The notes under the pieces were generated by a model. That model was not told where the DNA came from and did no database searches. It saw nothing but the letters and a program-made list of their open reading frames with translations. 64,000 nucleotides of DNA from Paramecium sonneborni. Its lineage: Eukaryota; Ciliophora; Oligohymenophorea; Peniculida; Parameciidae. This document shows, piece by piece, positions 51,701-64,000 of the stretch. Both the position numbers and the translations under genes were made by a program. The DNA is taken from contig CAJJDN010000140.1 of NCBI GenBank assembly GCA_905182985.1, forward strand, positions 261,108 to 325,107, read 5' to 3'. Positions within the stretch are counted from its first letter, which is position 1. Each line of letters begins with the position of its first letter.

Positions 51701-54368
51701 TTATAATAATTTAATTTGCATCTAGAGCAAGTAAAATATTAATTATTAACACCTTAACAAACAGAACATACTTCATCACAATATGGTTTGCACATATTCA
51801 TTATCTTTTTATAACCTTCTATGCATTAAGTGACGATTGTCCTAGGATTTTATAAAGACGGATAAACTAAAGGTTAATTTGGTAAAAATTTAGTTATGAA
51901 ACCTTGAACTAACCATTTCCAAGTTTCTTAATTGTTATCTTCAAAACATTATTTTGAATCCTAAATTATACATAAAGAACAAATTCCTGTTTTTGAAGAA
52001 GATTAATAACCATCTTCACAAATTAAACATTTAATATTTGATTAAAAAGTTTTGATGCATTATTTACATTTAAGAATGTGATTATGACAATTAATGATTT
52101 CAAAAGCAATACTGAAATCATCAATTGCAGATAAAGTACAAATTTCTTCATTTTAAAAATTAATGTATGATCTTAAACAATTTTCTTAAATTGGTTTCTT
52201 TTCAATACATGTTCCTGTTTTGAATTCAAAAATATATCCTTCATTACATTAAGCACATCCTATTTTAATCTCTTCATCAATAAGTGAGTAAGTATCAAAG
52301 CCGAAAGTAGTTTTTGTAGGGTCACTAGCTAAATAATTGAAACAATATTAACAATATTTTATTTCACAATTCACACATTAATTATAAAAATTTATGAAAT
52401 TAGGAGTATCACAAATTTAAATTAAGCTTCTATTAGGAAAATTGTTACTAATATCTTACTTAATACAATGCAAATTTGTTGATAAAATTTCACATTTAAG
52501 ACATCTAAATCCACATTAATAACATTAATTTTGTATTGATTTATTCTAACTACAAAAATTTTTAAATTAGAATATTGATTCAATTTGATTATATGAAGGA
52601 TTAATTAATTGACAATCAGGGCAGTATTCTAAATCATCTCCTAAAATTATATAGTATAATTTAGATTCTTTTATATATTTAGATGTGTTTCCATTTTTAT
52701 CTGAAATTAATGTTGTTTCACAATAAAGAGTTTAAGACCAATTTTTAGGATTTTACACACATTCTAAACATGAAATAACATTAATATTAACTATAGATGG
52801 GCTCAAATAATTAAAAATTAATACCATTAATAACATTCTCCATCATATTCGAAAAAACCATATTTACAGGATTGTTTTTAAGGATGTTCATGGATTAAAT
52901 TAATGCCTTTTGTTTTATAATTTACACATTCATCATTTTAATCAAAGTTTCCATATTCACAAATACAAACTTTATGCTCAGATATTAATCTTCTATTAGA
53001 CTATTCAAAACATGATAGACAATCATCTTTTGTCGGACCATCACATTATTTGCAAGTTGGATGACAGCTAATTTATACTTCATTTATATTTGGACAATTT
53101 ATTAATTTTAAACCTATAATTTAGATTGTTAAAAAATTGATGGATTATAAAATATTGCCATAAAGCAATTTAAATTAAACCATATTAAATTGAATTACTT
53201 CTAAGTTCATGCTCAATTTCTCTTAATTAAATCCTATATAAAATGTTATTGAAATTTAAATTTAAGTATCTAACTTTTAAACCAAAATATAATGCCATAA
53301 CTAAATATCCCAATTTATATTAAATGTTTCCGTCTTTAAAAAAGGATTGTTTTAAAAATCAATATTTAAAGATGGAAAAGTATAACTATAGGTTGTTATG
53401 ATTATTTGATTGTTATTAGATGATATTTTATAAAATAACTAAAAAGGACATAAATTAGCTTAAACCAATTTAGGATTTTGATAATTACTTGATAGTTTAA
53501 ACAATTAAAAATAAACTTCATCTCTAATTTAATTAATTCCCTTAATTTTCACCCATCCTGAAAACAAAAACTATTAACAATTAGTATTTTGGGATATAAA
53601 TTCATATTAATCTTAATTTTCTATTTTAACATCTGGTATTTTAATTATTGCACTATTTTAACAAAAACACTTTTCATTTTTATTACTTTCTATGATTTCT
53701 TAAAATGAATCAAGCTCAGTAAAAAAGCCACTCTCGATAAATTTAATTTATCCTGGAAAATATGAGAATTGATGAATAGGAAAGTTTTAACTTACTTTTA
53801 GATCCCCTCCAATAATTAAATTTTTATTTTTTTCTTTAAATTAGAACTTTAATTAAATTTCCTTATTAAAAATTTAATTCATCTCCCGATATATATACAT
53901 AGAAACTAAGGTTTCTGAAGGTGCGGTGAAGAATCCCTAAAAATACCAAACATATTCATAAGATGAATGATTGATTGGTATGTATTCTGTTAAAATAATA
54001 CCATCAAAACCTAAAAATTAAAAATATTTCTAAATTATTTTAGTCTCAAGATTTATACATTCGTAAAATACAAAATACAAATCCTTAGTCATCCTATCTT
54101 CTATTCTAAACAAATGAAAACAACTACTATCTAGTATTCCAATCTCTCCAATCTAAATAACAGAACTTAGTGGCAAATATCTACTCCAAACTCCAAAACC
54201 TGCACAGGGAAAATCAAAAATATAATTATTTTCTATCGGGTATATTGCAAGCGGAAAAGTTGTTGGTAACTTGTAAATGACATAGCATCTTGATAAATCA
54301 ATGGCTAAAATCATTATAAATATACAAGAAGGCAACTTTATGTTTTTCATTATCTTATTTAATAACAT
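45785..54368 (-). CDS. giant Cys-rich, beta-helix-like, multi-pass surface protein
   Basis: The gene encodes about 2,821 residues after five introns (52802-52824, 51587-51609, 47179-47204, 47044-47065 and 46671-46694; 23, 23, 26, 22 and 24 nt). A signal segment (LPSCIFIMILAIDLSRC) opens the protein. Residues to about 430 look like beta-sandwich, about 430-960 are furin-like CxxC repeats (SCHPTCKQCDGPTKDDCLSC; CDEVCSVC; CSRCKLNYYKD). About 970-2250 is a long repetitive Asn/Ile/Ser/Phe-rich beta-strand region like polymorphic-outer-membrane/pectin-lyase helices (GGIYLSGNSKLNQNNF). Then come KGHIGGLCEECDRYNIRGDG, several membrane helices (ISIWAIISTLMTINSIEKS, YLWVFSLIFTFNIQF, ILVMLGLMVAQIFIIFFGYF, FVIPGSSLIGLILPLSLFF) and a basic tail ending TSKIKQISINLGSTFTKGI. 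It belongs to a large ciliate family of surface proteins of unknown function; adhesion or sensing is plausible. Confidence 0.85.
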
Positions 54369-55127
54369 TTCATATTAAATATCCATATGAATTTATAAAA
54401 TATCATTAATTAACTTATTTCTATTATTTATATTTATCCATGAAATATTATTTTTGACATGTTTATTTTGTTAAATAATAAATATTTATTTTCATCATAA
54501 TTATAAAATAAAAAGACATATTTGTTCATATTCTTTCTTATAACTTAAATGATATTAATTTCTACCTCTATAATTCAAATTCAAGAACAAATTTCGAAAA
54601 CTTAAAAGAATTCAATTAAAATTTTTTCATAATTGAAAGTTTAAAGATTTGATTCAAATATTAAAAAAATCATTAATTAAATATATTATACCTGGTTTAT
54701 AAAAAATTATTTTTTATAGAATCCTAATATATTTAATAGCGGTAAAAGAGTTGTTTCTGTTATTAAACAAATTCATCTACCTTACTTTAGTTTGTTATGA
54801 ACTTAATCTTAATCTGATTAAAATCTGATCGATTGAGCCTTTGAAATTTTCAAATAAGCATTAAAATTTCTTCAAAAATTATTACTAAGTATTTAAAAAA
54901 CCCATAGTTGAAAAATTAAAATTAGTTGATAAAATATATCTGAATTGATTTTAGTTCCACAAATCCCAGGTTTTAGAGATCTAATAGAATCATCATAAAC
55001 TCTTAAAAAATTATAACTAAACTTAACTTTTTTAATGAAAACTTTTAATTGGTCATTATTTATTAAATAAAAAAATTAGTATTAGATTTTTTGCATCAAA
55101 TTTTGCTCTTTTAAATTATGGGAGAAG
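54369..55127. other. divergent 5' region, nothing recognised
   Basis: An AT-rich stretch of about 760 bp between the giant surface gene (minus) and the decayed CCCH/VWA gene (plus). It must contain the promoter of the former. No motif is supported. Confidence 0.4.
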
Positions 55128-57960
55128 GATTTTTGGATGGTTTAAAAAATTCTAAATTAAAAAATAGGATAGATTTACATCGTGATTCAAGGAGGATATA
55201 TTAATAAATATTTCAATTAGAATTAGATTTAGGAAGAAAATAGATGGAATTATTTCTAGAAGTTCATAACAAAAAGAGTGCTGTTATAAATATTTTTCAT
55301 TTTAAGCTAAAACAATTCAAAATGAAGGACAAAAATCTTTCAGATAAAAGTATTTAAATATTTTTAATCAGTTAAAGTATCATCAATACTGAAAAATAAA
55401 AATAATTGTCTTATCAATAGTGAAATCAAACTAATCTAAAGATAGTTTCTGGATTGATTTATTATTAAATTTTTAAGAGCATTATAAAAGAATATAATTG
55501 AGTAAAAGTAACCTCATTTCTCTAAACTAACTCCTTTGCTTCATATTTAAGTGATAATAATTTATTAAAATAATTTAATCTATTCATTCCAATCTATTCG
55601 ATCTTCCATTACTCAAATCCATACAGCCAATCAGATTTAGATATAAAATGATCATAACATTATTAATTTGCCAGACCTACTGAGCCAAAAATTAAAAATA
55701 AAGTCTTCTAATAATATCCATTAGATTTATAGGTTTGTAATGTAAATAATTCTAATTAATGATATGCTTTATACATCAAAATCAAATCGATTATTATAAT
55801 TCTATTCATAAACCACAAAAAATGATCCTCTTTTAACTTTTTTTTTCAAATAGTGCATCATCAATAAAATCAAGATTTCTCAAATAAAAATGCTCTTCTC
55901 AAGTATTTAAATTCCTTATTTATACAAACCATTTATGATAAAGGATAACAATCATAATATGATAAGGTGGTAGTTGTCAATCCTCTAGCCAATCTTGATT
56001 ATTAATAATATATATATTATTCTCTTCTAGCATGATACAGAAAAAATGAAAATTATTATATATTAATATTGTATAATTTTTATAAAGTATTAACTAAGTA
56101 ATTGTATATCCAAACAGGAACACTGATGTTTTGGGTATTTTATAATATCAATTCCCTTTTTATTATTTTAATGTAGATTTTTCAACCATCCATATGAATA
56201 AAATGAAAATAATAGTTTAAAAATATGCTCATTTTTTTTTTATTTCCAACATCATCTTAAGAGCCTCTTAAATAAATTTAAAATATTTGGCTCTTAACAT
56301 ACAAATATTTAATTATACATTAATATTTGAAGCAGTCTTTTTGAATTTTATGATTGTCAACAGTTTCATTATGTTAATTTCAAAATTGATACAAAAAACC
56401 TTCATTGGATGTATTTGTTCAGTATTAAATATTTATAACAGAAATTAGAAAGATTATTAGAATTAACGTTGCAAGTTTTTAGTATCTTTTTATAAGAGAA
56501 TTGGCAGTTTTCTAAGTATCTCCTCAATCACCAACTCATTCTATATTAATGGATGAACTTATTGATACATTATAAATCTTAAATGTAAAACCTATAAAAG
56601 GTGAACTATATAATTAAAGATTTAAGGATGATATATATTTATGCTTGTATATATTATGGCTGAAGCAAAATACCTGAAAAAACTAACCCACATTTTATAA
56701 ATCAACTTACTCATATTTATTGTCACCACAACCTTAGGAAAAGCTTTCTATTTAAAGAGTTTAAGAATTATACGGTGAAAATTCTATTTACGTAAAAGTC
56801 ATTTAAACCAAATGATTAAGTCTTTCTAATAGCTTTATTAGGCTACACTATTCTCCAAACAGAAAATAAGAAAGAAATGAATCTATGTCTCGCTTCACAT
56901 TGTTTTTTTTAAATAGAATCCTATCATTTTATTTAGCAAATTATATTTATAATAACATTTATTAACTTGTTTTGATATTATTATGATAAGACTAAGTAAT
57001 AAAAAATGATCAATGTCTTTAAGGAATTACAAAAATAAATAATTTTGAATAGTGAAAGTTCTATTACTGTTAAAACCCTTTATACTATATTATGTTATTT
57101 CAACGAGGAGAAATTAAAAAAATTTTAAAATGGAATAACCATTAATGGAATATTTCCTCATAATCTATGTCCTTAGAATTGTAAATCTAATTGTAATTAT
57201 TTACACAAAGATTGGGAAAAAAAAAGTATGTTTTAAATAATATTGTTAAAATCTGTCTTAATAAAAATTGTTAATTTGAACATAAAGAATGAGAGTCACT
57301 ATAAGAAAAAGCAAAAGATTGTTCAATAATTGAATTTATTACTCCTGAGGAAATATTTTCTAAAGATATATATGATTGTGGAAAATGCTCACATTTATTG
57401 AATGATTATTGTAACCTTTTGATATAGGGTTTGTGTAGAAATAAAAAGTTTTTTAAAATCATAAAGATTAGGAAATATTCTTAACAAAATGAATTAAACA
57501 AATTCTTTAAAATCTTGTATAGGATTTTAAAAAAATTTATTTAGTTTTTATTGCTTAAGAAAGAAAAAAGTAAATTCAAACTACAACTGATGAAGTGTAA
57601 TTATTTTGCTCATAATCAGAATTTTTTCATTATTAAAAGAGGTATGATGAATAAAATATTATAGACATTGTTTTTATTATGGATTTAACGAATCTATGAA
57701 GCAATGGAACGAACTTATGTAAAATACAATGGATAAAATAATAGATAAATTTATAAAATCAATTAATGGATATCAAGTAAGAGTAGCATTAGTAGAATAT
57801 AGAGATATATCCTATAAATTAACCCTTAATTCACCAATTAAATTTCTAATTAATTATTGCAGCAATTTAATTTAAACTTCAGCTTTATTTCTATTTTTAA
57901 ATTATCTTATATCTCCATCTCTCTCATATCATCATTTTTTAATTTGCCTGCTCTCTTTTA
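55128..57960 (+). pseudogene. CCCH zinc-finger/VWA-domain protein, decayed
   Basis: A clean start (MGEGFLDGLKNSKLKNRIDL then HRDSRRIYQQIFQLELDLG) runs about 100 residues to a TGA. Later pieces include ILMDELIDTLQILNVKPIKG (about 56545-56605), two CCCH zinc fingers (NLCPQNCKSNCNYLH near 57165-57210; CLNKNCQFEHKE near 57258-57290), another Cys/His cluster (DCGKCSHLLNDYCNLLIQ) and a VWA domain: DIVFIMDLTN, then one base out of frame SMKQWNELMQNTMDKIID and VRVALVEYRD. The VWA metal-site motif DxTxSM is split by the frame loss. A TGA also directly follows FEHKE in the same frame. VWA domains bind ligands through a metal site and CCCH fingers usually bind RNA. The 3' limit is uncertain. Confidence 0.55.
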
Positions 57961-60239
57961 TAATTTACTCTAATTGTTTACTTAGCCTTAGTTGGTAAGA
58001 TCAGTTGTACATATTTAATGACTTCTTATACTCTAAATCTCTTATATGATAAAGAAATTTAAAAAGAATATAATAACTCTATCGATGAAATATTTATTAA
58101 AATTTATTGATATGATTAAATTTAAATAAAATATAATAGTTTGAAATTTGATTATTGATAATTACATTTGCTCTGAATTCTTGGTTATGAATTTTTGAAC
58201 TGTCTTAAAATGATCAATTAGAGAATTCATAGAACTGATCCAATAACTTTTGGAAAATGGCCTATCATTAGCTTAATTAAGGTGAAAGTCAATATTTTCT
58301 GATGGGTTTTATTCCTAAATTAAGACACAATTATTGTAATTCTGAGATAGATTTAAATCATAAACATAAAATTAGTTGTAGAACTTACATTACCATTTTT
58401 AATTAATAGATCTTACAGAAGGATTGATTTTTTAAAATTATTTATAATCTTTAATAATGAACAAACAAAATTCACTTAAGAAATAAAATATTAGTGTCGA
58501 AATTAGTAAAAAGTTATGGCATTAGAAATTAAAAGATGAAGAATTAAACTTTATTATAGTTTTATTAACCTCCTTAATGTTAAAGCCTCCAAAATATTAC
58601 AAAATTTGATATATACGAACTTTAATTAATGTATTTGGTATCAAGTTTATTCAATTCAAATTTCGGAACCTATTATTTAAAAAACTTTATGTAAATAACA
58701 TGATTTAATTTTGATGGATTATACGCATGACTTTTTCTCAAATGTTAGAGAATAAATTATAAATTTTTTATTATTCTAGTTCATTCTATCTTAAAAATCT
58801 GTATAAAATGGCAGGTTCTACAATAATATTAAAATTGATAACCTAATTATTGATCTAAACAATTTATAAATTCAATGAGTAAATAAAAATAATTATAACT
58901 CAAATAATTACAATTTTCTCTTTCCTTTCTTATGTTAATTATTATTGATATCAGAATATTTATTTATGTAATTTTTTGGGAGGTTTCTTAAAAAAAGTGG
59001 TTTTAATTTTAGATCTTATAGAAAAACAAGAAATAAATTTATTATTTAAGAGCCTATAGAGAAAGAAAATTATTTATTTTTCTTAAACATTTAATTCCTC
59101 CTTCATTAATAAATTTATGTCATTATACTAATAGACTATAGAGACATAAATTTATGAAACTTTTACAATAATATCTTAATAGATGTGACAATAAGTTTAT
59201 ATCTGTATTATACATTATTACAATAAATATTTAATTTATTCTATTTTAAATACAAGAAAAATGTAATAGAATAAAACGATATTTATTGAAGCTTAAATTG
59301 TTTTAAATTATAAAGTAATTAGTTTGGAGCAGTAGTGTTATTTTTCGATACATAATTCATTTATACTTCCTTAATTTTGATGAGTATTGTTTTATTTAGA
59401 TTAATTATTATATAAAATTAAATAAAAATCAAAAAGATTTAGTTAAAATAAAATACGCTCTATTTTTTTTTGATTTTTACTTAATTAATCTACTTGCTTA
59501 ACATAATTTATTAGCTATTATTAAGTTAAAAATCGTATAAAATTATTAGATTCACTTTTAAGTTTATATTTTTCCTAAATTGTAATTATATATTTAACAT
59601 TTTTAATGTATGCAATCATAATTAAACTATGCTAATTTTCAGATTTTTTACAAGCTCTTCACTTTGATTTTCTATTTAAAAACATAATATTTGCATTGAT
59701 AGAAACAAAAAAGTCCTTTTTAGAGATTAGCTTTGATTGAAGAAATAATATAAATTTAAAATATAGATTAAAAAGAACAATGATGTAATTAATTTTATAT
59801 TTAAAGAGATTCCAAAAAATAATATTTTTAAACATAAATAATAATAATTAAAGATTTCAATCCATACTTATGCTATATAGCATTTAAACAGTCGGATTTA
59901 AAAAAATTAACTACCATTTCTAATATAATTGGAGAAGATATTTCAGAACAAGTAAGTATTTCTATTTTTTATCGCTTCTCAATCAATAATTATTAAAATT
60001 TGACCAAAACTTATTGAGTATATAAATACATCAGTGCTATAGAATATTAAATGACTAATTATAATATTAAAATATTTACGAATCAAATTGATTAAAATCA
60101 TGATTCGATGAGATTTTATAATAATCAAGTATAAAGGCTTTCTCAAAATTAATTCTTACTGATTAAGAAGTTATTAACGATTCTTAATCTTAAGGATTTT
60201 AAAATTAATAATAAACTATACATCTTGCTATCTAGCTGA
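57961..60239. other. 2.3-kb stretch without a supported gene
   Basis: Plus-strand readings such as HDFFSNVREQIINFLLFQ (about 58730-58790) are short and broken by TGA; they may be the tail of the decayed VWA gene. No RNA gene, repeat or other family motif was seen. Confidence 0.35.
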
Positions 60240-61610
60240 TCAATTGAAAAGAATGATAATAACCCTAGAACCTTTTGAATTTTCATAAAGAAAAGAAATT
60301 AATCCATTTTTAGCTGTCTTTCTTTCATAGAGCCTGAATCATCTAGCATCAAATTTTCATGAGTTTTTCTTTACATAATTGCAAAACAACTTTATCCAGA
60401 CAAGAAAACTATTAAGTATTATATACTGATTGTATTTGTATCCATTTCTTGTTTCATTAAGTTTATAATTCTTTAACCTTATAATCATCTTGTATTTCTT
60501 CATAAGTGTATAGTGATGGTTTACAACCAATCAAGATTCCAATAATTCCTTAGTTATAATAAAATATTACCTCTTATTTGATGTCCATGTATACATTAAT
60601 GCTTATGATTGATATTATTTCATCCCATTTCCCTTTACAAATTGGACTGGTGGCATTCTAAAAAACCAATATACTTAAATTATAGTTTATTTAAATCAGT
60701 TAATACTTTTAATTTTTCAAAATCTATTTAAATCTGATTTAAATTTGAAATTGCCTCTTTTATTTTCTTTTAGAATGCATTAATAAAGGCTAATAATATT
60801 TATTATTCTGCTTCTGACTTTTAAATAGTACTACATAAGGGAAAATCAAAAATATGAAAATTTTTGATCTAAAATGTATCTGTTTTATCCTCTTAATTTA
60901 TTCTAAATATCTTTATTAAACCTATCCTTAAAGACAACATAAAACTATAAAATATAATTATCTAAGGGCTTCATCAGGGTTACTCAACCATATAAAGTAA
61001 TCTTAAGCCTTAAGAGGATAAGTAACATAATCATGTAACATTAAGTTATTCATTTTTTTGTGAATTCCTTATTTAATTCTAGCAATCTTATCTTTGACAT
61101 ATTTGTATACCATTCCTCTAATGATACTTTAGTCTATTTATTAAATATCTACTTTAAATTGAAATATTGTTCATCAGTTTAATATTTCAATTCCTATTTT
61201 TTTATTCAGTAAATTAATATTATCCGATAAGCATTTTTCTCCAAAATCATTTAGCATATCACCAAAACTTGAAAATTATTTATTAACTTCTTTAATTTAT
61301 AATTCTATCTTTGTCATTATTCTTTTTATAATACTATATTAATTAACTTTGACATTCTCATTGATTATACTAGCCTAAAAATTATATTTACTCTAATCAT
61401 CTTTTTACAGGTTAAAAGCATTTAAGAAGCCATTGCGATAGTTCATCCTTTTTTAACTCACTTTATAATGAAAAAATTTATCTAAGTTTTCTAAAACTAT
61501 TTCAAACCCTAAAATTGAAAAAAAACCTAAAAAATGTTTGATATCTTATTTATCTTATTTTGATTTGGGTAATTATTCAAATCATATATGATATCATTTT
61601 AGTTATCCAT
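60240..61610 (-). pseudogene. VWA-domain protein, decayed
   Basis: The gene starts MDNQNDIIYDLNNYPNQN (ATG at 61610) but changes frame within 60 residues. A long helical block follows (KIELQIKEVNKQFSSFG, LNDFGEKCLSDNINLLNKK), then a TGA pair and a further shift. The C-terminal VWA domain is recognisable: FSCLDKVVLQLCKEKL, then one base out ENLMLDDSGSMKER (intact DxSxS metal site), then out again GLISFLYENSKGSRVIIILF. No introns explain these changes. The DSGSM motif indicates a once functional metal-binding VWA fold. It lies in opposite orientation to the other VWA pseudogene at 55128-57960 but shares no zinc fingers. Confidence 0.55.
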
Positions 61611-61872
61611 TGAATTAAACCTATAATTTGAAAATTTTATTTATTTGTAAAATTTATTAATTTGACACTTATTTATTAAGTTTATAATACTTGGCTTAAA
61701 ATTTTAAACGATTATTAATAATCTTCTTTTAAGGGGGGTTATTTTAGTAAATGTTAATTATGAAATTATTATTTATAATTGGCAACATTCTTTGTTTTAA
61801 AATTATAATTTGAGAACCCTAATAGGATTAAAATTAAAAGTTTATCACTAAACTCTGCTTATTATTTTTCAA
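61611..61872. other. short intergenic spacer
   Basis: No feature is seen apart from a G6 run near 61733-61738. Confidence 0.3.
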
Positions 61873-63170
61873 TCAATGAACCACAAAGTTTATTTAATTG
61901 TTCTTTAATTGTTCTTTTTTTTATATTCTTTTAATTCATTTTCCTTTTCAATTTCAGTCAAAATGAATAAATCAAATTAAATTTTACCTTTTTTTTTCTA
62001 TTAAAAATTTTCTTAATTCTTAATTTCTTCATATATCGCCAAATATTCTGATTTTTCAGGATTTATAATATCTTTTAGCATAATTTCATATTTTGTAAAT
62101 ATCTATTTCGATATTCTTTTTTCCTTTTTAATTGCTGTTAATTTTTCTTTAAAATTAATTCTTAATTGAATCAAATTAAGCATAAATTGTTTTAGTTTCA
62201 AACTATTGAATCTCATCTAATTTTTCAAAAATCAAATTATTAATTTTCTCCAAGACTTTACAAGCAATAATTTAAAAATAATCATTTTTATTAGAAAAAT
62301 TGAGAATTCAATATTGTTAAAAAAAGACACTGATTATTTTTTTCCATCTAAATCACTTTCTTTTGCCTTTTTGAACTTCTGAACATATATTTTAATTAAT
62401 CTCATTCCATATAAAAATAATGTCCTTAAGAAAAAGCTCTATTAATTTTAATTGCCACCTTATTATAATCAATAGCTTTCTCACTTTGATAGCTTAATTT
62501 TTTACTTAAGCTTGTAGCAATTGATTACAATTATTACAAAAATGTGGTTTGATTCTTTGCATTAATATTTTAATTAAAAAACCAAGTAATTTATTTTTCA
62601 ATTTTAAAGCATTTCATTTAGAAAATATATAGATTTCTACTAATGATTTAAATTATTATTTTAAATCACCTTTAACCTTCACTACAATAATCTCACTTAT
62701 TGATAATACTATTCTTTTATCTAATTCTTAATTTTCTTAATTAGGATTTTAAAACCTACAGAATCTAAAAGTATAATGAAATCAAATAAATCATTAAAAA
62801 GTGCTCTATGTTAAATTTTTTATAAATATCAAGAAATTCCTTTAGAGCTTCTTCCAAAATCTGTTGTTAAATGATATTCAAATATTTTATTAAAAATTAT
62901 TGATTTACATTGAAATAAGTGGCATCTCGAAAATTTGAAATTAGTTGCTTCAAAAACTAAAAATCGATTCTCAAATAATCACCTACCAAAAATTTTAATG
63001 TTCTCCTTTAAAGATCATTTCCTTCACAATTTTTACAAGGTCAATATCAATTTGGAAATCATTGCATTTCTCAATTTATGATATTAATTCTATTCTAGCC
63101 AAAATAAATCTATATCAATAGATATTTTTCGTATAGTGTCTCAAAATTATACCAATTTTCTATTTCAAAA
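61873..63170 (-). pseudogene. helical (possibly TPR-type) protein, decayed
   Basis: The 3' end is well formed: KEKLTAIKKEKRISKQIFTK, then MLKDIINPEKSEYLAIYEEI, then LFILTEIEKENELKEYKKK, and a TGA at 61873-61875. Upstream blocks such as VLEKINNLIFEKLDEIQQFE and SEKAIDYNKVAIKINRAFSQ (a TPR-like helix pair) are in other frames separated by TGA. The upstream limit is arbitrary. The family cannot be named; a TPR/helical repeat protein is the best guess. Confidence 0.4.
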
Positions 63171-64000
63171 CTATATGATTATTAGCAAATTTATAGAGTT
63201 TATATTAGATGACAATGGAGATGTTTGCATAAAAAAGCTCAAAAATATCATGATGGTGAAAAAAAGAATTTAAAAAGAATGAAGAGGGATCAAAAATTAA
63301 AGTACAATTACAGAGAGAACATTTGATGGAATATTTAAAAAAGTGGCATGGGAAACAATTAAATGGATAAAAAATTTGAAAATAATGGATGAACAAACAG
63401 ATGTAATGCAACTCATATAAGATCATAGGAATTATAGAACAGGTTGCATTTCTTATAAAAAAAAGACTTAAGCAGTTCTTAAGTTATTAATTAAATATAA
63501 TAAATTCTTAATATAATATTGAATTCAATAACACTTATAACTTATTATTAAACTTGTAAAATTGTCTTAATAGGAGATAAAATTAATTATTAAAATGATA
63601 GAATAATTCCATTTAGATTATTCTTTAATATTTCGTTCTTCATAATTTTTAAATCTTTATAATAAATTCTATAATTTTCCATTATTTTTATAATTTCCAA
63701 ATCACATTAATGAGATTTTTTATAGTCCAAGATACATATCTTATTAATAATCATCTAGATTATCTGAAAAATATTTGATCTAAATTTTGAACGTTTTGAG
63801 TTAACTTACATAATTTCGTTTCATATTGTTTTTAAACTTTATCATCATAATATAATAAAAATTTACAGTAGAATTATTATTTGGAATATATAAATTTATA
63901 TGAGTTAAGGTGATTTTAAATATTATTCTTGAATTTAATTAACTCAATAATTCAGTAACTTCAAATATTAGTTTAAAGGATGATTAAATGTTCCTTAAAA
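63171..64000. other. window end, no supported gene
   Basis: A plus-strand reading around 63190-63420 is rich in Lys, Gly and charged residues (GSKIKVQLQREHLMEYLKKW) but is broken by TGA and has no recognised family. The remainder shows nothing. Confidence 0.3.

Noticed and set aside
53338..53346. Apparent frame loss in the N-terminal part of the giant surface gene
   Set aside because: The A run has six bases when read across the line break; the reading NNPFLKTETFNINWD is continuous.

Overview
The window is nuclear DNA of a ciliate, most likely a Paramecium species. It is extremely AT-rich. Long reading frames appear only when TAA and TAG are read as Gln and TGA is the only stop (genetic code 6). 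The clearest proof is an intact histone H3 on the minus strand at 7508-7930, with TAA/TAG codons at conserved Gln positions and a TGA stop. Introns are tiny (19-28 nt, GTA...AG), and the H3 tail resembles what I recall of Paramecium H3. Translation with the standard code gives only fragments of the real genes. Coordinates come from hand translation; splice sites are inferred from frame restoration and family similarity, not from RNA data.

Layout. 1-7330, plus strand: an ATG2-type autophagy lipid-transfer protein (5' end outside the window), an unassigned protein with two candidate membrane segments, then two decayed genes, a PEX11 peroxisome-division protein and an RBR-type ubiquitin ligase. 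7508-11965: histone H3, a Tubby-like protein, a membrane hybrid histidine kinase and a small CX9C protein that starts 5 bp from the kinase start on the opposite strand. 12844-18955: three members of the ciliate zinc-finger/coiled-coil families (a B-box protein with a beta-propeller-like C-terminus, a coiled-coil/SPRY protein, a WD40 protein). 20321-27396: a 2,325-residue UvrD-type (SF1) helicase resembling TRANK1. 27397-33930: mostly non-coding or decayed sequence, including a 206-bp perfect duplication around a single N (a likely assembly gap) and a broken TPR gene. 34058-38664: a Cys-rich multi-pass membrane protein with CGDG/ECDDGN repeats. 41220-43508: one continuous frame joining a Rab-like GTPase to a coiled-coil/WD40 protein. 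45785-54368: a 2,821-residue secreted/membrane protein with Cys-rich repeats, a long beta-helix-like region and a C-terminal multi-pass domain. 55128-63170: two decayed VWA-domain genes in opposite orientation and a decayed helical/TPR-like gene.

The genes do not form an operon or one pathway. The window looks like an ordinary gene-dense ciliate stretch in which members of large expanded families (WD40, SPRY, TPR, Cys-rich membrane proteins, VWA) lie beside pseudogenes of the same families. The most unusual item is the GTPase-WD40 fusion. No tRNA, rRNA, CRISPR array or transposase was recognised.
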